Shown: positions 32,940 to 43,962, counted from the stretch's first letter. The stretch is 64,000 nucleotides of DNA from Ophioderma brevispina (GCA_023653785.1 JAMKCH010010146.1:1-64000); one strand, 5' to 3'. Notes: generated by a model from the sequence alone, not told the origin. A program made the numbers and translations.

Positions 32940-34499
32940 AGCGGATGATTCCCTGTCGCAAAAAAAAAAGGAAACGAATACACTGTTGCTCATAGTTGGA
33001 ATAAAATACTTTTTACCACTTTTTTATGGAATGATTCTTACAGTGTGAGTTATTCATGATATCACCATGAACTAAGTACACAATAACCCTTTCAAAACTG
33101 GTCCTTAGCCTAAAGGAAAAGTGGGTATTTGGACAGCAAAATTTCAGGATTTTGTTACAATTTTTTCACATCAGTTAGTTTCTCAGATAAAACATTTTTG
33201 CGTGATTTCATGCATCAAAATGTTAAATAGTAGTGTTTTAAATGTGTTTTTAACATTTCAAGGGCTTCTTATATCAATGAGACAATAATTAAACATTTTG
33301 TTTGTTTCGAACATTTAGAAAGTCTCCAGAATTTGGAATGGACGTTGCCATTCCCGGCAAGATGGCTGCTAATCCGAAAGGTGGAAGACCTCTATTCTGT
33401 TTTCAGCTTCCGATAGCTGAGACCATCCTGAATTTGCCCATTACCATTGCGCATATATTTTGACACCTGAAGGCTCTCGAACATCATGAACCAGTGCCGA
33501 ATTCCCGAAATCTTCCCAAGCTGTATACCAAAAATATGACGTCACCATGCTGCTGGATATGCCATAATAAGCAGCACTCTTATCCATTGTGGGAACCAGT
33601 TACGATGAAGTCTGATCGTGCTTTGGCAGAGTTTGAAAAAAGAGTCCAATGGATAAGAACCGAGGTCATCGTGCGAAAAAAAAAATAGGTCTTCACTAAC
33701 AAGCTTATTGTTTACAATCAAGTGGAAATAATTCAGTTTTTGCGCGATAGACTTGGTTTTCCAGAAGAAAAAGAACTGAAATTGAGTTTGTCAAGTCAGA
33801 GACGCAACGTAATCAGTAATAAAATTGACTCATTGTACGTTACCACCCCCCTCTCTATCTCTCACCCTCTCTCACGTCTTTCTTTTTCTCTCTCTCTCTC
33901 TCTCTTAAATTAAGAGCCAGACTCTGGTAACGTCAATCAAATATCTAAATATGCGGACAAAACTCAAAAAATGAAATTTCCTCAAATTTTGTGTGATGAA
34001 AGGTTTTAGGTTGCAACTTAAAACATGACTGTAGAAAAATCTTTTCTGGTTTGTTTCCATGGCAACGGCAGAGAAAAACAGTGGCTGGGAATGATCAAAA
34101 TTACACTTACAAAGTGGGCAAAATGGCGAATTTTACAGCAATGTCACCGCAAATGAAAGAATAGGCAGTGTTTAAAATTACTATTTGCAATTAGTACAAT
34201 TCTTACTCATTTCCGATATAGTGTTGCCAGTTAGAATTGCATCAAAATAAATTCCTAAATGGTGTTTGAAAAATACTTTTCGTTTTCAAACTCAAAAGTC
34301 AATTCGAGACAAATGGTTGTTTTTGATTTTCGGAAAAAAATGACGATTGTGGCTTTAAAAAGTAACTTCTTAATTGATACGGGTAAGGTTTGTTTTAATG
34401 TAGCATCGAAGCGTTCGTGGAGAGTTAATACCCCGATCGGAAAACTCAAATTAAAAAAAAGAGAATAAACAACTAGACCTGGGGACAAATCTAATTTAC
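32940..34499. other. Non-coding, no recognised gene
   Basis: AT-rich, with a CT-dinucleotide run at about 33870-33905. Short frames at 33494-33688 (with a CCWICHNKQH Cys/His patch) and 33722-33913 have no supporting homology. Confidence 0.45.
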
Positions 34500-34790
34500 A
34501 AGGCGCCCGTATTGGGATGGTGATCCCCTTATGACCCCTTGAGGGTGACTTGACCTTTGACCCCTGTAACTTCGCCACTATGTCACATGTAATTAATGTT
34601 ATTTTAACGTGTTAACAACTTTACAAGGAACAATATTATTGAGTTTCACTCAACCAACATGTCAGGGATTTGACCTTTTCACCCCTATAAGGTGACCCTG
34701 GGTCACGGATGGGGTCAACTGGTATTGTTCTGTATTGTTTTTTTATGATGCCACAAGGATTTTCCCTGACAAATTTTCGCTCAATCGGAG
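34500..34790. repeat. ~0.91-kb tandem repeat, partial first unit
   Basis: GTCAGGGATTTGACCTTTTC, the following GTGACCCTGGGTCACG and CAATCGGAGCTTGTTTGTA match 37735-37870 of the next unit. The distance between anchors (3065 bp) becomes about 905 bp once the LINE and one copy of its target duplication are removed, matching the repeat period. Confidence 0.75.
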
Positions 34791-36964
34791 CTTGTTTGTA
34801 GATTGTTTTTTTTTTCTTTTCGTTTTTTTATTACCTGTACTTGGTATGGCGGGCGGGGAAAAGAAACATACGAAAATTAGCCACCGACCCACATAATCCC
34901 GTCACTTTCTACAACACATAATAGTTTACCATATATATATTTAATATTAATTATAATGAAATCATCTGTCAAAATGTTTTTATACCGGCCCAATAGTTTT
35001 TCAAACATCTGCTTTCTGAAGTTAGTATAGTGGATCAATTTTTCTAGTCCCCATCCTTGCTTTCAATTCTTTTTCATGTTACTAAAACTGGTATTTTATC
35101 AAGTAAATTTATGTTTGTAAATAACCCTTTTCATCCACATATATAGTATTTAGGCTATATTTCGGCGTATTGGTAATGCCAAGATAATATTTTCTTTATT
35201 AAGAACTAATGATAACGACAGTATTTTATTAAAAGACTGTAATGAAATCATTTCCAACTTATCACCACCTTCTGCAATTACAGAATTAAATGTTTGTAAG
35301 CTCCTCGTTTCTTTTACAGAAAGTACATAAGTTATTTTCAGACATATTCATAATAAAAAGATGTGTTTGTCCCCAAAATTTATTTGTAATGCGGTATTGA
35401 AACCATTTAATTTTTGTGTCGGAAAAAGTCCTAAAAGGGAGATCGTTAAACTCCAACCATCTTTCCATCGGAATCAAAGTCTTCATGTTACGCTCCCATT
35501 TTGTTTTTTTTTTAGCTTGATTTACTTCTACATTTTGATGCATAATTATTGAATAGATCTTTTGGCATCCTTTTTTATCATTTAATATTATATTTAACAT
35601 GAGAAGGGCGAACGGGTATTGTAAATGATCATCTATGTCCGGATTTTTTCGGTAAGTTTTCGAAAATTCTTTTAATTGATTTACGTATATTTTCAAAAGT
35701 ACAAAATCGATTGAGTGTTTAACTTTTTCGACAAACTCATTTCTTGTCAACTTCTCACCGTTAACATTAGGAAATCGTTAATAAACGAATGCCTTTGTTC
35801 GTCCATGCTTTAAATAAATTGTTTTGTTATCTATTTTTATATCATCATTTCTCCATATCAACTGGTTTTAACATCCCGTACACTATCAATTTTGCCCTAT
35901 GTTTAAACAAAGCCCAATCATAAGCACGTCTTTCCAAAGGCGTTTCTGTGCTAGATGCTTGAGCTTAGGTGCTTTCCCCGTACATCAAATTCATATTATA
36001 GTTATCCCCATGCACTTCTGGAATATTCGAGTACATTTATCATCAAGTGTAATTATTTAAAATACGTCCATCCATGTAATGTTTAAAGAGGCAAAAACGC
36101 ATTCTGTGGAAAAATAATGACTTTACTATGTAATCCTTCCACACAGTTATATGTCTTTTTCCAATATTTCATTTGCTTTTTAACTGTTTAAAAACACGTT
36201 TAAAATTTAAATTAGACATTTCTTTAGCTTTTAGGAAAAATCAACACCCCAACAGGTAAAAGCAACCCTCGGTGACCCAGCATAGCTTTTTCCTTGTTTT
36301 AAATACGTAACTGCTATACGACTGCTACCAATCCATATAACCTTAGTTTTTGATTCGTTTATTTTCATACCAATATTAAGGTAATATTGATCCAATATAT
36401 TAATTGTATATATAGAGATTCATCAGATCCATCTAGAAATACTGTTGTATCGTCAGCATATTGAGTTACTTTTTGCTTCAAAACCTGCTATTGATACCTT
36501 TAATAAATTTATTCTGCTTTATCCATTAAGGATCCGATTTCTGCGCAGAGAGAAAATATGATATGGCGAGAGTGCCTCTGCCCTTGCCTACATCCTCTTT
36601 TAATTTCAAATCTGCGGGAAAGGTGACAGTTAAACAAGAATTGAAGAGAGACTATCTGTATACATAATTGTATCCATTTGTTTAATTGAGATCCACATTT
36701 AAAACTCCATACTGGGGGGGTTGGCAGAATTAAATCATGAGAAACTGAATCAAAAGCTTTTTCAAGTCTAAAAGCAAAATATACCAGGAATTGTTTCTAC
36801 TTCAGTTAATGAGATATAGCATAACTGGTTCTTTATATTTTCACCTATGTATCCTCCGACATAAATCCTTTTTGATCTTCGTGAATAATGTTAGGTAGTA
36901 CCGCTTTATTCGATGGGCAATAGTTAACCGGAGGGCAGATGTTATATATACTTGTGTGTAGATT
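34791..36964 (-). mobile_element. L1/Tx1-like LINE, 5'-truncated, with target-site duplication
   Basis: On the minus strand the readable order is EKAFDSVSHDLI (near 36755), GCRQG (near 36590), CAEIGSLMDK (near 36545), and the RT catalytic box QYADDTTVFLDGSDES (near 36460-36415). Next come INESKTKVIWIGSSR (near 36360-36315) and a 154-codon frame at 35286-35750 with WFQYRITNKFWGQTHLF and CTFCKRNEE, the Cys-bearing C-terminal tail of L1/Tx1-type ORF2. The left edge (34805) is T-rich, as expected for the poly-A end of a minus-strand copy. Flanking CTTGTTTGTAGATT and CTTGTGTGTAGATT are a 14-bp target-site duplication with one mismatch. No endonuclease domain is present; the element starts in RT. 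Multiple stops and frameshifts. Confidence 0.85.
35286..35750 (-). pseudogene. C-terminal ORF2 fragment of the L1/Tx1-like LINE
   Basis: Longest open stretch of the element, 154 codons. The Trp/Arg/Ile/Asn-rich segment WFQYRITNKFWGQTHLF is followed by LCTFCKRNEELTN, resembling the thumb-to-knuckle region of L1/Tx1 ORF2 proteins. The Lys-rich KKKTKWERNMKTLI just before it is also usual in that region. The Met at its start is internal to the ancestral protein and not a true start. Confidence 0.7.
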
Positions 36965-38064
36965 TTGACTTTGACCTTGAACTTTGACCTTGGGGTCGAG
37001 ACTATCTAGACTTTTTGCCATTTATTTACAGCACTGTAGCAATAACGGGTTTATCTGGTCTTCTATAGCTGAGACTATAGCACATTTTTGGTCCTTATTT
37101 TAACATTGTTTGGCAAAATTGACCTTTTGACTCCCTATAGACCTTTGATCCCGGATAAAAACCCTCGTGTACCAACAACAAAAATGCATTGTTTCAATGC
37201 AATAACAAAAATTCTACTAATGCTTAGTTCTGGAGATAAAAAATCTGAAATTATTTACCTTAAAACCGGAAATGACTTAAATGACCTTTGACCTCCAAAA
37301 TAAAAATACCTTGCATCACCAGGTAACAGGAACGCAAATCTCAAAGTTCCATCACTGTACTATGTGTTGGGTTTTGAGATAAAAAACAAATTAGAAAATT
37401 TTGGATATTTTTGGTTTTTGGACCGGAAGTGCCCCTTAATGACCTTTGAATCCTGAAATTGTGGACAACCCCAAGAACCCTGCCTTGTACAATACATGTG
37501 GCGCTAATGACGTCCACTCTGTTACGTAATTTGTAAGGACAGCGATTTTTGAATTTTTTCACAATGTTTGGCTTTCACACCGAAATGAACCCCTTAATGC
37601 CGTGACTCCTTACCCGGAACACCCTCCCTATATGAAGCAAGGGTCAGTGTTCCTCTGAACCCGTTTGGTTTATATCGGCGTAATCATGGGAGAAGAAGAT
37701 AATTTGACAATTAAATGACACTCAATCCAAGCTGTCAGGGATTTGACCTTTGCACCTCTAAAACGTGACCCCGGGTCACGAATAGGTCAACTGTAATTTT
37801 TTTCTGTATTTACGATATCCCGAGGATTATTCCCTGTCTAAATATTCAGTTCAATCGGAGCTTTGTTTGTAATTTTGACCTTTGACCTTGAACGTTGACC
37901 TTTGGGGTCGTCACTATCATAGACCCTCTTCTACTATTATGTTTACATCACTGTAGTAATAACGCGGGCTTTATCTGTCTCTATAGGCTGAGATAAAGCC
38001 AATTTGTCCTTATTTTTAACATTTTTGGCAAAATTGACCTTTTGACCCGCTTAATGACCTTTGA
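36965..38064. repeat. ~0.91-kb tandem repeat: full unit and start of the next
   Basis: The anchor GGCAAAATTGACCTTTTGAC recurs at about 37111 and 38027, a 916-bp period. Other shared blocks: GACCGGAAGTG...CCTTAATGACCTTTGAATCC, CTGTTACGTAATTTGTA, CCTATATGAAGCAAGGG and ATATCGGCGTAATC. TGACCTTTGACCT occurs repeatedly. No coding capacity. Confidence 0.85.
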
Positions 38065-38445
38065 TCACGTGGGGTAGGAGGATGGAGCCAACAGTTGGTA
38101 TGTAGGAGGGAGGTGGGAGAGAAAAGGTTGGGGGGGGAGGTCGTAGAGCTGTGGTTAAATAAATGTGGGGAGGGGGGTGGGAACGGGGAGGGTAGTGGGT
38201 AAGGGGGAGAGGGGGGGAGGAGAGCGAGGAAGGGGGAGAGAGGGTGTGGTGTGGGGGGTTGGGAGGTGGTAGAGTTTTTAGGGGGTTCGAGGTTGGGGGA
38301 GGGGTGGTGGTACTGGGTGGGTATGGATTAACATTGGAGTGGCGGGAAATTTAGCGGTGTGGTCAGGTTTGGAGAGCGTTGATAGGTGGGAATGGTGGGG
38401 AGAATAAAGGAGGGTGTGGGGGGGGCTCGCGCTTTTCTCCATCCC
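38065..38445. repeat. G-rich block inserted in the tandem repeat
   Basis: About 380 bp dominated by G-runs (GGGGAGGGGGG types), with T and A but very little C on this strand. It replaces a few bases of the repeat unit: the preceding sequence ends GACCTTTGATC and the following CGTGTGTACACAACC resumes the unit. Many closely spaced GGG runs could form G-quadruplexes. Confidence 0.85.
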
Positions 38446-38576
38446 CCGTGTGTACACAACCAAAATATTGTTTCCAATGCATAAAAAGAATCTACTATGC
38501 TTAGTTCTGAAATAAAAATTCTTAAATTATTTACCTTAAAACCGAAATGACCTTAAATGACCTTTGACCTCCAAAA

Positions 38577-39420
38577 TAAATTTTTTTTCTTGCAAAAAAA
38601 AAATACACCAGCTAACTTAATGAGTATCTCGTCGGCTGAATGCAAGCCACGTAGTGACATTTTTGTCGAAATTGATTTTTGGTGAATTTTTGAAAGAGGA
38701 GGTGTTCGCGCATAATTTAAACTCTGTGTGCCAGATAGCAAGTGATTAAAAAAGGTTTTTAATGAAAGAAGATAACGTAGTGCAATTTCGCTTTTTCCGC
38801 TTAATGCAAGCCAACGTAAGTGGCACTCACGTTGGTCTTGCATTGCGCAATTTGCACCTTTTTTCAGTGCAAGACCATCGTAAGTGCACTTACGTTGGTC
38901 TTGCACAAACATATTTGCCCTTTTCAGGCAAAACCAAACGTTAAGTGGCACTTACGTTGGTCTGCATTAAACATTTTTTCACGTGCAGACCAACGCAAGT
39001 GGGCACTTACGTTAGTCCTTGGCATTAAACCTTTTGTCACCGTTTTTCAGTGCAAGACCACCGTAAGTGGCACTTACTTGTCTTGCCTAAACATATTTGC
39101 CCTTTTCATTGCAAGACCAACGTAAGTTGCACTTACGTTGGTCTTGCATTAAACATTTTTTCAGTGCAAAAGACCAACGTAAGTGCACTTACGTTGGTCT
39201 TGCACTAAGTAGAAAATGCTGATTTCACTTACGTTCTCTTCTTTGTAAATAAATTTAATTACTTTTGTCAAGTACAGATTATTTCATTTATATCATACAA
39301 ATACAACTTCCTATTGTATCCCTGCTAATATGGACACACCACCTATAGAATCCAATATACACACAAAAATGTTCTCTCAAAATTATTCAAACTGCACTTA
39401 CGTTGGTCTTGCATTCCGCC
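38577..39420. mobile_element. Inserted segment carrying the palindrome array
   Basis: An ~845-bp segment interrupts the tandem repeat between CCTCCAAAATAAA and ATCTCAAGTTAATCACTG. It starts with T-rich and A-rich runs (38580-38610), then unique sequence, then the palindrome array, and ends with one half-palindrome (39393-39413). No ORF of known type and no clear TSD, so its transposition class is unknown. Confidence 0.6.
38803..39205. repeat. Array of seven ~40-bp palindromes at ~60-bp spacing
   Basis: Each unit is TGCAAGACCAACGTAAGTG followed, with 0-3 bp between, by its complement CACTTACGTTGGTCTTGCA. Units start near 38803, 38867, 38927, 38983, 39050, 39109 and 39164. Spacers of 14-23 bp are similar rather than unique (TTAAACATTTTTTCAG or CAAACATATTTGCCCTTTTC types). 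Several arms carry compensating or single changes. A half unit lies at 39393-39413. Transcribed RNA from either strand would fold into seven consecutive hairpins of about 19 bp. Confidence 0.95.
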
Positions 39421-39790
39421 ACGATCTCAAGTTAATCACTGTACTATGTTTGGGTTTTGAGAACAAATTGTTGAATATTTATGGAAATTTTTGGTTTTTT
39501 GACCGGAAGTGACCCTTAATGACCTTTGAATCCTGAAACTGTGGACACCCAAAGAAACCTGCCCTAGTACATACATGTGCTCAATGCGTCCTCTGTTACG
39601 TAATTTGTAGGACAGCGCTTTTTTGAATATTTTTCACAATTTTTGGCTTTCAAACCGGAAATGACCCCCTTAATGACCTTTGAACTCCTATTCTGACACC
39701 CTATATGAAGCAAGGGATTCATTGTTCTTTCCGAACCATTTTGGTTGATATCGGCGTAATCCTGCATCAATAATTTTGCAATTAAATTAC

Positions 39791-39989
39791 ATATTTGACG
39801 CCTGTGGCCAGGCCCAAGGTCAGACAGGGGCAATGTCTATGACATAACTGGGACGGATCAGCGGTCATTTGATGTAAGTCTGGTTAGAGTACGTCAAACC
39901 ATTACTGAGCTAGACGCTGTTCAAATTTTGCCAGAAGAAAGAAAGAAAGAAAGAACCCATCAAAAACAGTCTTGTAAAAAAAAATTGCT
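39791..39989. other. Short spacer with an AAAG microsatellite
   Basis: GAAAGAAAGAAAGAAAGAA near 39939-39956; otherwise featureless. Confidence 0.6.
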
Positions 39990-40335
39990 GATGGAAGGGT
40001 ATCTATAATTCCAAGTTCTGTAGCTATTGGAATTTAAATTACTTCTCAAATGAAGCCATTTTAATGTTTTCAGTCTATTGTATAACCTTACCTCAGATGA
40101 CCTTTGACCTTGGTATGGGACCATTGACTTCATTATCATATGAAGGTTAGCAAGTGACATTTATGATCCAAGTTCTATAGCTATTGGACTTTTACTTGAA
40201 TAATGCCAATTTGATGTTTTCAGCCCATTGTATAACTTTTAGTATGTGACCTTTGACTTATCATATGGAGGTTCCCAAGGGGCATCTATGACCCTATTTC
40301 TGTAGCAATTGGACTTTTAGTTTTCGAATGAGAAA
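39990..40335. repeat. Two-plus units of a ~148-bp tandem repeat
   Basis: TTCTGTAGCTATTGGA, then GATGTTTTCAGCCCATTGTA or its variant, then TGACCTTTGACTT and CATATGAAGGTT recur in order, with a third start at about 40290. Non-coding. Confidence 0.75.
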
Positions 40336-40437
40336 CTTTCTCTAAACCTTTGAAAACACGGCACACGGTCAGACAGAATGAGGCCTGGTCTGGTAGGTGG
40401 CTCCTGCAAATCCTTTCAGCGATACAATAAAAAAGAA

Positions 40438-40596
40438 GCGTTATAGAAGTAAAAATATCAAACCCTTGAGTGGAAACCTACAAACAAAATCTATTTCCAA
40501 AAAATATCACCTCCTGTATAGGACCTGTTTTTGTGCAAAACAAACTTTGTTGAAAGGTTTCCACTCAAGGATTGATGTTTTGACTTCTGCAATGCT
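40438..40596. repeat. Hairpin-forming inverted repeat (~41-bp arms)
   Basis: AAACCCTTGAGTGGAAACCT near 40460 and AGGTTTCCACTCAAGGATTG near 40555 are inverted copies. The arms extend outward through AGAAGTAAAAATATC and GATGTTTTGACTTCT. The loop is about 75 bp. Confidence 0.7.
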
Positions 40597-41404
40597 TCGT
40601 TTTCGTCCGAAACCTTTCATTTGGATGACTGTTTTGCTAGGGTACAGCGATATAGTTTTTTTGAGTGCTTACAAAATATCTTTACGAAACAGGGATTTTT
40701 TACATTAAATTGAAATAAACTGCATTTGTGGGTCCATATGATATTGTTTGTCTCTTCTCACTGCAAAAAATCCCCCAACTAACCCATTGTTGCGCAGAAT
40801 ATCGTAAGCACATGCAGTGCAGTGTTTACAGTTTATACCTTATCATACGGACTGTATAAAATGTTTGGTGCCCATTGGGAGATTTTTTGTAGTTAAAGTC
40901 ATTTTATTCAACTTTTCAAGGTGAACCTGCTTCAACTGATCTAACGCAAACTTGGAATGGGGTAATTTGACAGCGGTGTCCCATAATAGCCTTTGTTTTC
41001 AAAACTAGTGAACCGTATCAGACAGATTGGACAGGATATACGAAACAAGTTCGTCATTCAGAATGTGTTATAAATTTGATAAGTCTCAAAATTTTTAAAT
41101 TATAGCACAAACTGCGAGGATTGCAGTTATTATGGTTGGACCACTCTGTATGTAAAAACTTTTAACAAAATCCTTTAATCTGCTGTTCAAACCCCTCCTT
41201 TTTTCTTCAGCTAAGGACAACGCAGAAGTTCGTAAAGGGTTAATTGTGGACTAAGTTCATGTATATGTTAGAGGAGACTGACATTCAAGCATGGTGGCGA
41301 TATACACCCTAATATCATAACTAAATCCCCTGTAAGAATCATTCCAAAAAAGTGGTACAAAATATTTTTATTCCAACTTATAGCAACATATGTATTAGCT
41401 GTAC
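40597..41404. other. Non-coding, no recognised feature
   Basis: AT-rich sequence; nothing recognised. Confidence 0.45.
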
Positions 41405-43036
41405 ACATGGGTGCATTCCATGCCAATTCAACAAATCGAGTACACCATCACCTCAAGAGTTCTTTCCTTTTTGTGTATTGAAACTTTCATGAGAACCTAA
41501 AATCCTGAAAATTTGAGATCTGTACCTCTTTTCGTTTTCACGCTACAGCAATTTTAAATTTGGGGGTCACCTCAAAAACATGTACCTGTTTGAAATTCAA
41601 TATTCATAGGGCCATAAGTAAATAACTGCACCCTTCCAGAATCCTTCAAACTTGGCATTTTGGATAACCTTTGGCTGCAAATTGTAAATATGTGAACAGA
41701 AAAAATGCACCTTTCCCCAATTTAAAATGACAGGGGGTCAACCATGGCCCAAAACCAATCGGAAAATACTTTGGGGGCCCCATAATTCAAACAGTAAGTG
41801 ATATAACTTCCAAATTTGGGCTGGTGAAAGCTTATCTTGAATACTACCCTTGTGTACAATTTTATACTTATATCTACTTTTATTGGAAGAGATATAGTTG
41901 TCTAGACTTGACCCCCCCTAAAAATCATGTCAGACATTTTTGCAACCAAATTCTGTCGCCTTTCAAATAGGGTTAGAGGGGCCGCCTGCTGAAGTTGTGT
42001 GCAAAGTTTCAACATGGTGTCTAACTGCCATATGTAGGTAAACAGGTTTCAAAGAATCTAAACTTTCAACTATATCAGACAAAGTTCCCATTGAAATGTT
42101 AACAGAATTCTGAACTTTGCCAATCTGGGTATTCAGTGCAGTTTTAAACTTGACTCCACAATTTGACCTGTAGAACTCTAACAATGAATTTGAAATCATA
42201 TCATCACCTTATTAGCACCTGATCTAGATATTGACCACATTTCCACTGGTGTCTTGTTTTGTAAGGCATTTATAATAACTTTAGTTATTCTAATTGAATT
42301 ATATAGTAAAAGTGAACTGTGCAATTTAATACCCCGTTTGCAAGAGTTTCAGGTTTCCTGTGTGTTTCAATGGGAATTCTTTCAAAACTGAATTACATGG
42401 AGTAGGGCTTTTGAAGACCAGTTACTTATAGAAGACACTTAGACACCACAATGAAACTTTGCAAAAATATTAAGCAAGACCCCCCCCCCCCCAAAAAAAA
42501 AAACATATTTCAAGCAGAATTTTTACTTTTTGCGACAGCTATATCTCTTCCAACAAAACTGATATAAGTATAAGATTGTATACAAGGGTAGTATTTAAGA
42601 TTAGCAATCTCCAGCCCAAATTTGGAAGTTATATCACTTTTACTTTTTGACTTATGGGCCCCAAAGTATGGTCCGAGTGGTTTTGGAGCCATTTTTGACC
42701 CCCTATTATTTTAAATTGGGGCAAGGTGCATTTTTTTCTGTTCACATATTTGCAATCTGCAGCGAAAGGTTATCCAGAATGCCAAGTTTGAAGGATCTGA
42801 AGGGTGTAGTTCTTTACTTATGGCCCTCTGAATATTGAATTTCACACCGGTACATGTTTTTGAGGTGACCCCCTCAAATTTAAAAATTGCTGTAGCGTGA
42901 AAACGAAAAGAGGTACAGAGCTCAAATTTTCAGAATTTCAGTTTCTCATGAATATCTTTCAATACACCAAAAAAGAAAGAAATCCATGAGGTGATGGTGT
43001 ACTCGATTTGTTGAATTGGCATGGAATGACCCACAT
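41405..43036. mobile_element. Fold-back element, ~500-bp arms and ~625-bp loop
   Basis: Left arm 41405-41905 and right arm 42531-43036 are inverted copies. Matching landmarks: GCATTCCATGCCAATTCAAC at the tip, CGAGTACACCATCACCTC, GCAATTTTAAATTTG, TTTGCAGCCAAAGGTTATCC in complement, and TTGGAAGAGATATAG at the inner edge. Identity is high but with indels. The loop contains a 78-codon minus-strand frame without known motif and a poly-C/poly-A stretch (42481-42503). Long arms and no transposase suggest a non-autonomous fold-back element. TSD not identified. Confidence 0.8.
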
Positions 43037-43137
43037 ATTATGTTGTGCTTTCAAATGCGTCCTATATTTTAAGCGTAATAGCAGCTCAACAAATGCACCA
43101 AAGTGATGGGAACCAAAAATGTTGATACCACCTGTAG

Positions 43138-43260
43138 AAACTAAGGGAGGGGTCATTATGTACCCAGGGGTGGGGGGGGGTGGAGGATTGAGGGGGAAAC
43201 CCGAAAAAAAAAAAATTGTAAGAGAGAGGGGGAAACGTGAAAAAAAAAGAAGTATTTCGT
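43138..43260. repeat. G-rich and A-rich low-complexity stretch
   Basis: GGGGTGGGGGGGGGTGGAGG near 43168, then two A-runs (43205-43215 and 43240-43248). The Phe/Pro-rich minus-strand frames here are artefacts of this composition. Confidence 0.8.
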
Positions 43261-43558
43261 GAAAGCAGCAGCTCATTAAATCCTAAGGCGTTATTGCGCA
43301 TGCGTGTCTATTATTCAGCCTTAGTTACAATGTAAAAGTTTTCCAAAGAAAGGATTTAATGAGATGCTGCTCTCACGAATACTTCTTTTTGAGGCATTTA
43401 CGGCAGTGGTTGTAGTTGGCTTTTTTAATGCTGAGGTACACGGCCATCTTTTAAATGACATGACTTGTCACCTTGGTTTGTTTCCGCACAGAAATTGTGA
43501 GTTTTCCGTTCATGAAATTGAACGGGCTGAGTAAGGAAATTCAACACGGCGGATAGAC

Positions 43559-43599
43559 TCTTACGTAAGTGCACACACACACACACACACACACATACA

Positions 43600-43634
<35 letters not shown>

Positions 43635-43656
43635 ACACACACACACCCACACACAT
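43559..43656. repeat. (CA)n microsatellite
   Basis: About 95 bp of CACACA with single TACACAC and CCCACAC interruptions. Confidence 0.95.
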
Positions 43657-43962
43657 ATGATAATTGTCAAGGCCTTTATCATTGGCTCAATTTTGTCGCA
43701 TTTGTAAATTCAAATGATCATAGATGAAAAAAAATTTCGATTTAGCCAATGCCACAATGACACATTGTTATACCGCTAAATAGATTATTATTATTATTAA
43801 GCAGAGAATCTATTGAGTGGTTAATTTTACAGCATGCATATACACCTTTCATTCTCATGCCTCTCACAAATTTACGAAACACTCACAATATATATATATA
43901 TAGTATTCACATAATGTCGTATGGAGAACTGGAGGCGCAACAATATATTTTACATAACACTG

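Larger units (their letters stand above)
38446..39790. repeat. ~0.91-kb tandem repeat, second unit continued (interrupted)
   Basis: The unit resumes at 38446-38576 and again from about 39420 to 39790; the interval 38577-39420 is an insertion described separately. After removing both insertions, the order and spacing of landmarks match unit 1. Confidence 0.8.

Noticed and set aside
33494..33688. Cys/His patch CCWICHNKQH as a zinc finger
   Set aside because: Only one short cluster with irregular spacing in a 64-codon frame; not enough for a domain call.
35361..35552. 63-codon plus-strand frame within the L1/Tx1-like LINE
   Set aside because: Shadow of the minus-strand ORF2 remnant.
38762..39125. 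Overlapping frames through the palindrome array (60 and 101 codons)
   Set aside because: The peptides simply repeat the palindrome in changing frames; no start context or conserved composition.
38803..39205. CRISPR array
   Set aside because: Spacers are alike rather than unique, repeats are full palindromes, the DNA is animal, and no cas-like gene is nearby.
41963..42199. 78-codon minus-strand frame in the fold-back loop
   Set aside because: Possible, but no motif is recognised; too little to call a gene.
43425..43682. Cys/Val-rich minus-strand frame
   Set aside because: Translation of the (CA)n microsatellite.
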